Both the position numbers and the translations under genes were made by a program. The notes under the pieces are model-generated. The model was not told the DNA's origin, searched no databases, and was given only the letters and a program-made list of their open reading frames with translations. Positions 7,554 through 16,035 of a stretch of DNA of 64,000 nucleotides are shown here, one piece after another (positions within the stretch are counted from its first letter, which is position 1; every line of letters begins with the position of its first letter). This DNA comes from Paraburkholderia panacisoli (GTDB lineage Bacteria > Pseudomonadota > Gammaproteobacteria > Burkholderiales > Burkholderiaceae): assembly GCF_008369935.1 (NCBI RefSeq), contig NZ_VTUZ01000026.1, positions 62,001 to 126,000 of the forward strand, written 5' to 3'.

Positions 7554-8630
7554 TCAGCGCGGTTCGCCGAGGCCCGCCGCGAGATCGACCAGCTTCCCGC
7601 AGTCGCGTGGATCATAGCCTTCCAGATGTTCGACGCTGTGCAAAAACGCGCTGCCGCGCAGCAACGAGATGACTTCGGCGAGCGGTGCGCGTTCGAGATT
7701 CGCGCGGTCGCATGCGAAGTAATAATCCTCGTCGACGACCGGAATGAAGTCGAGCCCGAAGTGATGCGCCGCGGGCTCCACGCCGAAACCCACGTCCGCC
7801 ATCCCGCTCGCGACGAACGCCGCGATCGCCGAATGCGTGAGTTCGGTCGACGCATAGCCGTTGACCCGATCCGGATCCACGCCGAGCTGGCGCAGTGCGA
7901 GATCGAGCAGCATGCGCGTGCCGGAGCCGGGCTGACGATTGACGAAGCGAATGTCGTCGCGCGCGAGATCGCGCAGGCCGGCGATCCGCTTCGGATTTCC
8001 CTTGCCGATGAACAGCCCCTGCTTGCGCCGCGTGAGATGCAAGAGCACATGACGCTGCGGATCGAGCCAGCGCCGGTAGGTATCGGCGCAGACCGCGCGG
8101 AATTCGCCGAGCGGCAGGTGAAAGCCAGCCAGATCGCATTCGCCGCGCGCCAGTGCGCTGACCGCGTCCGCGCTGTCGCGGTACTTGATGTCGACTGGCA
8201 GATCGTTCGCCACCAGCGCCGTCACCAGCGCCGCCACCGCGTAACCGTGCGACGCGTGGATGCGCACGTCGTCGGCGGGCGAAGCAAGCCAGCGGTTCAG
8301 GTCGCTTGCCACTTCGCTCGCGAGCGCCTGCATGTTGCCGTTCAGCCGCTCGCCGCACAGGCGCTGCGCCCGCAACACCGCCTGCCCGAGTTCGGAGAGC
8401 ACCGAGCCGCGTCCGCGCTCCTTCGCGATCAGCGGACCGCCCAGACGCTCTTCGATGCTGCGCAGCAAACCCCATGCGTGGCGGTAGGACAAACCCTTAA
8501 GCGTTGCCGCCTGCGCGATGCTGCCGGATTCGTCGACGAGCGCGAGCAGCGGCACCACGTCCGACAGGCTTGCCTCGCGGCCGTCCACGCCCTTCACCAC
8601 CAACTGCGCCTGACATTCGATCCTGATCAT
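7554..8630 (-). CDS. ModE-like HTH regulator fused to a periplasmic-binding-type sensor domain
   Basis: A 358-residue regulator divergent from fdsGBAD. Residues about 15-100 form a ModE/LysR-like winged helix (SGSIAQAATLKGLSYRHAWGLLRSIEERLGGPLI). From about 125 a substrate-binding domain of the PBP-like type follows, with a RQPGSGTRMLLD phosphate/oxyanion-loop-like motif. No TOBE/Mop domain is visible, so molybdate would have to be sensed by the PBP-like part, if at all. Position suggests control of the molybdenum-dependent formate dehydrogenase. The start codon at 8630 lies inside a CATATATG palindrome that recurs near fdsG. Confidence 0.85.
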   Translation of the reverse strand: MIRIECQAQLVVKGVDGREASLSDVVPLLALVDESGSIAQAATLKGLSYRHAWGLLRSIEERLGGPLIAKERGRGSVLSELGQAVLRAQRLCGERLNGNMQALASEVASDLNRWLASPADDVRIHASHGYAVAALVTALVANDLPVDIKYRDSADAVSALARGECDLAGFHLPLGEFRAVCADTYRRWLDPQRHVLLHLTRRKQGLFIGKGNPKRIAGLRDLARDDIRFVNRQPGSGTRMLLDLALRQLGVDPDRVNGYASTELTHSAIAAFVASGMADVGFGVEPAAHHFGLDFIPVVDEDYYFACDRANLERAPLAEVISLLRGSAFLHSVEHLEGYDPRDCGKLVDLAAGLGEPR

Positions 8631-8745
8631 ATATGTTCAACTCTTTCCTATTGCGCGCGCCGATTCACCCGCCTATCGTTCGCCTATCCTATATTTAATA
8701 AACGAAGCATACGTGCACGCATTATGAATAACAAGTGCATATATG
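8628..8745. promoter_or_regulatory. Divergent regulator/fdsG control region with paired CATATATG palindromes
   Basis: The 134-base divergent region carries two exact CATATATG palindromes. One at 8628-8635 spans the regulator start codon; the other at 8738-8745 sits just before the fdsG ribosome-binding site. A further TATATT lies at 8690-8695. TATAT-type half sites recall ModE boxes, matching the ModE-like DNA-binding domain of the adjacent regulator. Operator function is inferred. Confidence 0.5.
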
Positions 8746-8764
8746 ACCTCGAAGGAGCCCCCTT

Positions 8765-9250
8765 TTGGACGAATCACTCGCCATCGCGCCCGATCAGCTC
8801 GTGCAGACTCACGCACGGCCGGGCATGTCGCTGCTCGCAGTGCTGCACGCGATTCAGGACGAACTCGGCTACGTGCCCCCGGCCGCGGTTGCGCCGCTCG
8901 CGCGTGCGCTGAACCTGTCGCGCGCCGAAGTGCACGGCGTCATCACCTACTACCACCACTTCCGCAGCGAGCCGGCCGCGCCGGTCACCGTGCAACTGTG
9001 CCGCGCGGAAGCGTGCCGCAGCATGGGCACCGAAGCGCTCGCGCAGCACATCGAGGCGCACACCGGCTGCCGCTTCGACGCCGGGCATCAGCATGGCGCG
9101 ACGGTGGAGCTGGAATCGGTGTATTGCCTCGGCCAATGCGCGCTGTCGCCGGCACTGATGCTCAACGGCACGCTGCACGCCAAGGTCACGCCGCAGAAGT
9201 TCGACGCGATCTTCGCCGCGGCAAGCAAATGCGTGGAGGTGACGGCATGA
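8765..9250 (+). CDS. fdsG: NAD-dependent formate dehydrogenase gamma subunit (NuoE-like)
   Basis: A 161-residue subunit of the soluble, oxygen-tolerant NAD-linked formate dehydrogenase. It carries a thioredoxin-like [2Fe-2S] site with the NuoE pattern: CRAEACRSMG and, later, VYCLGQCALSPA. Electrons from formate pass through FdsA to the FMN/NAD module FdsBG. The start is TTG 8765, set by the start of homology and an AAGGAG upstream. Its stop overlaps fdsB (ATGA). First gene of fdsGBAD. Confidence 0.93.
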   Translation: MDESLAIAPDQLVQTHARPGMSLLAVLHAIQDELGYVPPAAVAPLARALNLSRAEVHGVITYYHHFRSEPAAPVTVQLCRAEACRSMGTEALAQHIEAHTGCRFDAGHQHGATVELESVYCLGQCALSPALMLNGTLHAKVTPQKFDAIFAAASKCVEVTA

Positions 9251-10818
9251 CCCGCATCTACGTTCCCTGCGATTCGTCGGCGCTCGCGCTCGGCGCCGAC
9301 GCGCTGGCCCAGGCTATTCAAACTGAAGCCACGCGCCGCGGTGTCGAGATCGAACTGGTTCGCAACGGCTCGCGCGGCCTGTTGTGGCTCGAACCGCTGG
9401 TCGAAGTCGCGACTGCCGAAGGTCGCGTCGGCTACGCGAACGTCGAAGCGCACGACGTGGCGGCCCTCTTCGATGCCGGCTTCGTCGAAGGCGGCGAGCA
9501 TGCGCGGCGCGTCGGCGTGGTCGACGAGATTCCGTATCTGAAGAAGCAGCAGCGCCTGACCTTCGCGCGCATCGGCATCACCGATCCGCTCTCCATCGAC
9601 GACTACCTCGCGCACGGCGGCCTCGAAGGCTTGCGCCGCGCGCTGCAAACCGACGGCGACGCCGCCTGCGAAACGTTGATCGAATCCGGTCTGCGCGGGC
9701 GTGGCGGCGCGGCCTTCCCCGCCGGCATCAAATGGCGCACGGTGCGCGGCGCGCAGGCGGCGCAGAAGTACATCGTCTGCAACGCCGACGAAGGCGACTC
9801 GGGCACCTTCTCGGATCGCCTCGTGATGGAAAGCGATCCGTACATGCTGATCGAAGGGATGCTGATCGCGGGCGTCGTGACCGGCGCGACGGTCGGCTAC
9901 ATTTACGTGCGCAGCGAGTACCCGCACTCGATCGCGACGCTCGAAGCGGCCATCGCCCGCGCGCGCGCCGCCGGCTGGCTCGGCGACAGCGTGCTCGGCT
10001 CGCAGGCGCATCGCTTCGAACTGTTCGTCGCGAAGGGCGCGGGGTCATACGTATGCGGCGAGGAAACGGCGCTGCTCGAATCGCTCGAAGGCAAGCGCGG
10101 CATCGTGCGCGCGAAACCGCCGGTGCCGGCGCTCGCGGGCCTGTTCGGCCAGCCGACGGTGATCAACAACGTGATCACGCTCGCCACCGTGCCGGTCATC
10201 TTCGCGCGCGGCGCGGCGTTCTACAAGGACTACGGCATGGGCCGCTCGCGCGGCACGCTGCCGTTCCAGCTCGCCGGCAACGTCAAGCAAGGCGGCCTCG
10301 TCGAACTCGCGTTCGGCGTGACGCTGCGCGAATTGCTGTACGACTACGGCGGCGGCACGGCGAGCGGCCGGCCGGCGCGCGCGGTGCAGGTGGGCGGCCC
10401 GCTCGGCACCTATCTGCCGCAAAGCCAGTGGGACATTCCGATGGACTACGAGGCGTATGCGGCCGTCGGCGCGGTGGTCGGCCACGGCGGTCTGGTCGTG
10501 CATGACGACACGTCGAATCTTGCCGAACTCGCGCAGTACGCGATGCACTTCTGCGCGATCGAATCGTGCGGCAAGTGCACACCGTGCCGGATCGGCTCGA
10601 CGCGCGGCGTCGAAGTGATCGGCCGGATTCGCAACGGCGACACGTCCACGCGCCAGGTGCAATTGCTGCGCGATCTGTGCGACACGATGGTGTCCGGCTC
10701 GCTGTGCGCGATGGGCGGCATGACGCCGTTCCCGGTGCTGTCCGCACTCGACCATTTCCCCGAAGACTTCGGTCTCGCCGACGTAACTCATCACGCGCCC
10801 AAAGCGGCCGCGGCCTGA
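9247..10818 (+). CDS. fdsB: NAD-dependent formate dehydrogenase beta subunit (NuoF-like, FMN/NAD binding)
   Basis: A 523-residue diaphorase subunit. The N-terminal ~120 residues are a second thioredoxin-like domain lacking a full Cys set. The NuoF part follows, with the FMN/NADH motifs SGLRGRGGAAFPAGIKW, NADEGDSGTFSDR and GAGSYVCGEETALLESLEG, and the [4Fe-4S] ligands in ESCGKCTPCRIG plus a distal Cys in GSLCAMGG. It reduces NAD+ with electrons from FdsA. ATG 9247 overlaps the fdsG stop. A longer in-frame extension upstream lies over fdsG and is not coding. Confidence 0.95.
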   Translation: MTRIYVPCDSSALALGADALAQAIQTEATRRGVEIELVRNGSRGLLWLEPLVEVATAEGRVGYANVEAHDVAALFDAGFVEGGEHARRVGVVDEIPYLKKQQRLTFARIGITDPLSIDDYLAHGGLEGLRRALQTDGDAACETLIESGLRGRGGAAFPAGIKWRTVRGAQAAQKYIVCNADEGDSGTFSDRLVMESDPYMLIEGMLIAGVVTGATVGYIYVRSEYPHSIATLEAAIARARAAGWLGDSVLGSQAHRFELFVAKGAGSYVCGEETALLESLEGKRGIVRAKPPVPALAGLFGQPTVINNVITLATVPVIFARGAAFYKDYGMGRSRGTLPFQLAGNVKQGGLVELAFGVTLRELLYDYGGGTASGRPARAVQVGGPLGTYLPQSQWDIPMDYEAYAAVGAVVGHGGLVVHDDTSNLAELAQYAMHFCAIESCGKCTPCRIGSTRGVEVIGRIRNGDTSTRQVQLLRDLCDTMVSGSLCAMGGMTPFPVLSALDHFPEDFGLADVTHHAPKAAAA

Positions 10819-10832
10819 CCCAGGAGCCCACC

Positions 10833-13802
10833 ATGTCCGACGTGATCAACTCCCCCACCGGCGGCTGCGGCTCCGGCAATTGCGCGTGCAAGTCGCAGGC
10901 GCAACAACGCGCAAGCCGCTCGTTCTTCGACGACACCGACTACGGGACGCCCGCGCGTCACGCGGACGTCGACGTCACGCTCGAAATCGACGGCCAGGCG
11001 GTGACGGTCCCCGCCGGCACTTCGGTGATGCGCGCCGCCGCCGAAGCCGGCGTCAACGTGCCGAAGCTGTGCGCGACCGATTCCCTCGAACCGTTCGGCT
11101 CGTGCCGCCTGTGCCTCGTCGAAATCGAAGGCCGGCGCGGCTATCCGGCGTCGTGCACGACGCCGGTCGAAGCGGGCATGAAGGTCCGCACGCAAACCGA
11201 TCGTCTGCAATCGCTGCGCCGCAACGTGATGGAGTTGTATATCTCCGATCACCCGCTCGACTGCCTCACCTGCCCCGCCAACGGCGACTGCGAACTGCAG
11301 GACATGGCGGGCGTGACCGGCCTGCGTGAAGTGCGCTACGGCTTCGACGGCGCAAACCACCTGAAGGACAAGAAGGACGAGTCGAACCCGTACTTCACCT
11401 ACGACCCGTCGAAGTGCATCGTCTGCAATCGCTGCGTGCGCGCGTGCGAGGAAACCCAGGGGACGTTCGCGCTGACCATCGCGGCGCGCGGGTTCGAATC
11501 GCGCGTGGCGGCCAGCGAAAACCAGCCGTTCATGGAATCGGAGTGCGTGTCGTGCGGCGCGTGCGTCGCCGCGTGCCCGACCGCGACGCTGCAGGAAAAG
11601 TCCGTGATCATGCTCGGCCAGCCCGAGCATTCGGCCATCACCACCTGTGCGTATTGCGGCGTCGGCTGCTCGTTCAAGGCGGAGATGAAGGGCAACCAGG
11701 TGGTGCGGATGGTGCCGTACAAGAACGGTCAGGCCAACGAAGGCCACGCGTGCGTGAAGGGCCGCTTCGCGTGGGGCTATGCGACGCATAAGGACCGCAT
11801 CACGAAACCGATGATCCGCGCGAAGATCACCGACCCGTGGCGCGAAGTCAGCTGGGAAGAAGCGATCGCTTACGCCGCGTCGGAGTTCCGCCGCATTCAG
11901 GCGAAGCATGGGCGCGATTCGATCGGCGGCATTACGTCGTCGCGCTGCACGAACGAAGAAACCTATCTGGTGCAGAAGCTCGTGCGCGCCGCGTTCGGCA
12001 ACAACAACGTCGACACCTGTGCGCGCGTGTGCCACTCGCCGACCGGCTATGGGTTGAAGACGACGCTCGGCGAATCGGCGGGCACGCAGACCTTCGCGTC
12101 GGTCGACAAGTCCGACGTCATCATGGTGATCGGCGCGAATCCGACCGACGGGCATCCGGTGTTCGGCTCGCGTCTGAAGCGCCGCGTGCGCGAAGGCGCG
12201 AAGCTGATCGTCGTCGATCCGCGGCGCATCGATATCGTCGATACGGCGCACGTGAAGGCGTCGCATCACCTGCAATTGCGGCCGGGTACCAACGTGGCGA
12301 TCGTGAACGCGCTCGCGCATGTGATCGTCACCGAGGGCCTAGTGGACGAAGCATTCGTCGCCGAGCGCTGCGAAACGCGTGCGTTCGAGCAGTGGCGCGA
12401 TTTCGTCGCGCTGCCGGAGAACGCGCCGGAAGCCACCGAAGCGCTAACCGGCGTGCCGGCCCAGCAAGTGCGCGAAGCCGCCCGCCTCTATGCGAGCGGC
12501 GGCACTCCCAACGGGACGTCCAGAGGTAACGCCGCGATCTATTACGGCCTGGGCGTCACCGAACACGCGCAAGGCTCGACGATGGTGATGGGCATCGCCA
12601 ACCTCGCGATGGCGACCGGCAACGTCGGCCGCGAAGGCGTCGGCGTGAATCCGCTGCGCGGCCAGAACAACGTGCAGGGTTCGTGCGACATGGGCTCGTT
12701 CCCGCACGAACTGCCGGGCTACCGCCATATCAGCGACACAATCACGCGCACGCTGTTCGAAGAGGCGTGGAACGTCACGCTGCAGCCGGAACCCGGCCTG
12801 CGCATTCCGAACATGTTCGACGCCGCGGTCCATGGCACCTTCAAGGGTCTCTATTGCCAGGGCGAGGACATCGTGCAATCGGACCCGAACACGCATCATG
12901 TGTCGGCGGCGCTGTCGTCGATGGAATGCATCGTCGTGCAGGACATCTTCCTCAACGAGACCGCCAAGTACGCGCACGTGCTGCTGCCCGGTTCGTCGTT
13001 CCTCGAAAAGGACGGCACCTTCACCAACGCGGAGCGCCGCATTTCGCGGGTGCGCAAGGTGATGCCGCCGATCCCGGGCTACGCCGACTGGGAAGTCACG
13101 GTGCTGCTCTCGCGCGCGCTCGGCTACGAGATGGACTACACGCATCCGTCGCAGATCATGGACGAGATCGCGCGTCTCACGCCGACTTTCCACGGCGTGT
13201 CATACCGCAAGATCGACGAGCTCGGCAGCATCCAATGGCCCTGCAATGAGGACGCGCCGGACGGCACGCCGACCATGCACGTCGATGCCTTCGTGCGCGG
13301 CAAGGGCCGGTTCGTGATCACGAAGTTCATCGCATCGCCGGAAAAGGTCACGCGCAAATTCCCGCTGCTGCTCACGACCGGCCGCATCCTGTCGCAGTAC
13401 AACGTGGGCGCGCAAACGCGCCGCACCGAGAACTCGCGCTGGCACGACGAAGACCGGCTCGAACTGCATCCGCACGACGCCGAGGAACGTGGCATCAAAA
13501 CCGGCGACTGGGTCGGCATCGAATCGCGTGCGGGACAGACCGTGTTGCGCGCGAAGGTGACCGAGCGGATGCAGCCGGGCGTGGTCTACACCACGTTCCA
13601 CTTTCCCGAGTCGGGCGCGAACGTGATCACCACCGATAGTTCGGACTGGGCGACCAACTGTCCGGAATACAAGGTGACCGCGGTGCAGGTGACGCCGGTC
13701 GAACAACCGTCGCAGTGGCAGCAGGACTATTCGCGCTTCAATACCGAACAGCTCGATCTGCTGAAGCAGCGCGAACTGGCCAACGCTACGTCAGGCAAGT
13801 GA
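10833..13802 (+). CDS. fdsA: NAD-dependent formate dehydrogenase catalytic alpha subunit (molybdenum, Fe-S)
   Basis: A 989-residue catalytic subunit that oxidises formate to CO2 at a bis-MGD molybdenum centre. In order: a [2Fe-2S] domain (SCRLCLVEI); a His-Cys3 cluster (DHPLDCLTCPANGDC); two [4Fe-4S] clusters (CIVCNRCVRACEE and CVSCGACVAACPT); the MGD-proximal cluster (CAYCGVGC); then the Mo domain, where the Mo-ligating Cys lies in ARVCHSPTGYG. The C-terminal molybdopterin dinucleotide domain includes TTGRILSQYNVGAQTRR. The N-terminus is Cys-rich (GGCGSGNCACK), an unusual tail of unknown role. ATG 10833 has an AGGAG upstream. Confidence 0.96.
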   Translation: MSDVINSPTGGCGSGNCACKSQAQQRASRSFFDDTDYGTPARHADVDVTLEIDGQAVTVPAGTSVMRAAAEAGVNVPKLCATDSLEPFGSCRLCLVEIEGRRGYPASCTTPVEAGMKVRTQTDRLQSLRRNVMELYISDHPLDCLTCPANGDCELQDMAGVTGLREVRYGFDGANHLKDKKDESNPYFTYDPSKCIVCNRCVRACEETQGTFALTIAARGFESRVAASENQPFMESECVSCGACVAACPTATLQEKSVIMLGQPEHSAITTCAYCGVGCSFKAEMKGNQVVRMVPYKNGQANEGHACVKGRFAWGYATHKDRITKPMIRAKITDPWREVSWEEAIAYAASEFRRIQAKHGRDSIGGITSSRCTNEETYLVQKLVRAAFGNNNVDTCARVCHSPTGYGLKTTLGESAGTQTFASVDKSDVIMVIGANPTDGHPVFGSRLKRRVREGAKLIVVDPRRIDIVDTAHVKASHHLQLRPGTNVAIVNALAHVIVTEGLVDEAFVAERCETRAFEQWRDFVALPENAPEATEALTGVPAQQVREAARLYASGGTPNGTSRGNAAIYYGLGVTEHAQGSTMVMGIANLAMATGNVGREGVGVNPLRGQNNVQGSCDMGSFPHELPGYRHISDTITRTLFEEAWNVTLQPEPGLRIPNMFDAAVHGTFKGLYCQGEDIVQSDPNTHHVSAALSSMECIVVQDIFLNETAKYAHVLLPGSSFLEKDGTFTNAERRISRVRKVMPPIPGYADWEVTVLLSRALGYEMDYTHPSQIMDEIARLTPTFHGVSYRKIDELGSIQWPCNEDAPDGTPTMHVDAFVRGKGRFVITKFIASPEKVTRKFPLLLTTGRILSQYNVGAQTRRTENSRWHDEDRLELHPHDAEERGIKTGDWVGIESRAGQTVLRAKVTERMQPGVVYTTFHFPESGANVITTDSSDWATNCPEYKVTAVQVTPVEQPSQWQQDYSRFNTEQLDLLKQRELANATSGK

Positions 13803-13809
13803 GGCGACG

Positions 13810-14061
13810 ATGGACACTGAAAATCTGATCGACATGGCGAACCGCATCGGCGACTTCTTCGATTCGATGCCGGACCGCGAAGAGGCGCTCGCCGGCGTCG
13901 CCGATCATATCCGCCGCTTCTGGGAACCGCGCATGCGCCGCGCGCTGCTGGCGACGCTCGACGATGCACCGGACGCGCACGCAACCGCGATGTCGGATTT
14001 CGTGAGGGAAGCGCTGCTCAAACATCGCGAACGGTTGATGCCTGCCGCGGTGGCGTCATAA
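13810..14061 (+). CDS. fdsD: Formate dehydrogenase delta subunit
   Basis: An 83-residue small subunit of the FdsGBAD complex, recognised by size, position directly after fdsA, and the segment MANRIGDFFDSMPDREEALAG followed by HIRRFWEPRMRR. It has no cofactor motif and is thought to help assembly or stability. The gap to fdsA is seven bases, so the fdsC (FdhD-type sulfurtransferase) gene that separates them in the Cupriavidus order fdsGBACD is absent here. Confidence 0.9.
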   Translation: MDTENLIDMANRIGDFFDSMPDREEALAGVADHIRRFWEPRMRRALLATLDDAPDAHATAMSDFVREALLKHRERLMPAAVAS

Positions 14062-14167
14062 ACAGGCGGCGCGCTGGCGGTTCGCACCGCTCGCGCGCCC
14101 CGTTGCTTCACGCAGCGCTTGGATCACACAGTCAACGATCGGAAGCACGACTCGAAGGCCGCCGGCA

Positions 14168-15889
14168 TCACAGCGCGGCCTGCTCCGGTATCTCGCCGCC
14201 CACCGTGTACCACGCTTCGCAATGCCTCAGCAGCCCGAGCAGATCGGAGCCGGTACGCCCGCGCGCGCTGATATATCCGTCAGGCCGCACCAGATAGAAC
14301 GACGGCCGCGTGCGTCCATACGATTCGGAGAGCGGCGGGCCCCCGTCGCCGGTCGTATCGGTGATGCGCCAGATCCGCACCGCGCCCGGCAACAGCCGCT
14401 CGACCTCGGCGGTGAGCCGCTCCAGCTCCGCGTCCGGCGGCGGCGCATGTTTCGCGGCCGGATCGAGCGGCGTATCGTCGACGGGCAGCGGCGGCACCAG
14501 CAGAAACAGCGAGAAGAACGCCGGATCGTGCAAATCGAAAAGACAGCCGACACCCGGCGCGCGCCCAAGCGGTCCGTCCACCACATGCACCAGCGCATCG
14601 GGCGCGCGTTCGCCGGCGCGCGGGCCGCCGTCGAGCACCCGTTCAAGCGTGAGCGGACTGCGCCGGTACTGGATCGACAACTCGCTGATGGTCAGACGCG
14701 CGGCATCGCGCAGCGGACCGAGCGCGGCCAGCACCGGCATCACGCGCTCGCGCAGCAGCTTCAGCGGCCCATGATCGGCTTCGGCCATCTGTGTGATGAA
14801 GCCGGTCTGGCGCAGCACGTCGCGCTCGATCGGATGCCGTTCGAGGTGGTAGGTGTCGAGCAGGCGGTCCGGCGCCGCGCCCTTCAGCACGCGCGCGAGC
14901 TTCCAGCCTAGATTGAACGCTTCCTGAATGCCGGTGTTCATTCCTTGGGCGCCGGCCGGACTGTGCACGTGCGCGGCGTCGCCGGCAAGGAAGAGGCGGC
15001 CGACACGCAGCCGGTCCACCATCCGGCTATTCAAATGGAAATACGACGACCAGGCCAGCTCGGACACGTCGACACGCTCGCGCACGCGCCGCGCGATCAA
15101 GGCCTTGCATTGGTCCAGCGTCGGCGCCGGCACCTGGTCGAGCGGCGGCTCGCCCAGCACCGCGGGGGTCGGGGGCGCAGCGACGGCGCGCGGCTCCACC
15201 GCATGATCCGCGATCAGCCGATGGCGGCCGTGACCCATCGGAAACAGTGCCACCAGGCCCTCGCCCGACGCGAAGATATGGAACTCGTCTTCGGGCCAAT
15301 CGGTTTCGGCGTGCAGATCGGCAAGCAGGAAAGTCTGCTCGAAAGTCTTGCCCTCGAAGTTCAGACCCAGCCGATGACGGATCGAACTATGCGCACCGTC
15401 GGCGGCGATCATGTAAGAGGGGCGCAGCGTCTCGGTGTGGCCGTCCGCGCGACGCAGCGTCGCCTGGATGCTCGCGGAGCCTTGCGAGAACATCGTCAGT
15501 TCGGTGCCGCGCTCGACCTGCACGCCGAAGGTCGCGAGATGCTCGGTGAGCAGACGCTCGGTTACGGACTGATCGAGAAACAGCAGATACGGATAGCGCG
15601 TGTGCAGCGGGTCGAAATCGAGTTGCGCGAGACGCATGCCGTTGGAAAACAGATTGGCGATGCGCGCGCGATGCCCGAGTGCGAGAAACGGTTCGATCAG
15701 CCGATGCTGTTCGAGCAGTTCGAGCGTGCGCGCCTGAATGCCGATGGCCCGTGAATACGGGTTCGGCTGCAGCGCTTTGTCGATCAGACGCACGGGGATG
15801 TGGGCACGCGCCAGACTCATCGCCGCCGCAAGTCCGGTGGGACCCGCGCCGACGATCAGCACCGGCGCATCGTATGCAGCAGCGTCCAT
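14168..15889 (-). CDS. FAD-dependent aromatic-ring monooxygenase (PheA/TfdB-like)
   Basis: A 573-residue class A flavoprotein monooxygenase. The FAD Rossmann motif is GAGPTGLAAAMSLAR near the N-terminus; the DG motif region is MIAADGAHSSIRHRLG; the GD motif is FLAGDAAHVHSPAGAQGMNTGIQEAFNLGWKLA. A C-terminal thioredoxin-like domain of about 170 residues matches the phenol hydroxylase/MhpA-like subgroup. The substrate cannot be told from sequence; no catabolic partners are adjacent. I chose ATG 15889 (CGGAG upstream) over the in-frame ATG 15910. It converges on fdsD. Confidence 0.85.
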   Translation of the reverse strand: MDAAAYDAPVLIVGAGPTGLAAAMSLARAHIPVRLIDKALQPNPYSRAIGIQARTLELLEQHRLIEPFLALGHRARIANLFSNGMRLAQLDFDPLHTRYPYLLFLDQSVTERLLTEHLATFGVQVERGTELTMFSQGSASIQATLRRADGHTETLRPSYMIAADGAHSSIRHRLGLNFEGKTFEQTFLLADLHAETDWPEDEFHIFASGEGLVALFPMGHGRHRLIADHAVEPRAVAAPPTPAVLGEPPLDQVPAPTLDQCKALIARRVRERVDVSELAWSSYFHLNSRMVDRLRVGRLFLAGDAAHVHSPAGAQGMNTGIQEAFNLGWKLARVLKGAAPDRLLDTYHLERHPIERDVLRQTGFITQMAEADHGPLKLLRERVMPVLAALGPLRDAARLTISELSIQYRRSPLTLERVLDGGPRAGERAPDALVHVVDGPLGRAPGVGCLFDLHDPAFFSLFLLVPPLPVDDTPLDPAAKHAPPPDAELERLTAEVERLLPGAVRIWRITDTTGDGGPPLSESYGRTRPSFYLVRPDGYISARGRTGSDLLGLLRHCEAWYTVGGEIPEQAAL

Positions 15890-16035
15890 GCGGCACTCCG
15901 GAGGCAACAATGCGCTCTAGTGTACGCCGCCGATAATTCAGTCAGCGGTGCGCTGCATCATTGATGAGCCCTCGTGGGCTTGCCGCGTCAGGCAATGTCA
16001 TGCAGCGTGCATATCGTCGTGCGGTGCCGGCTGCG

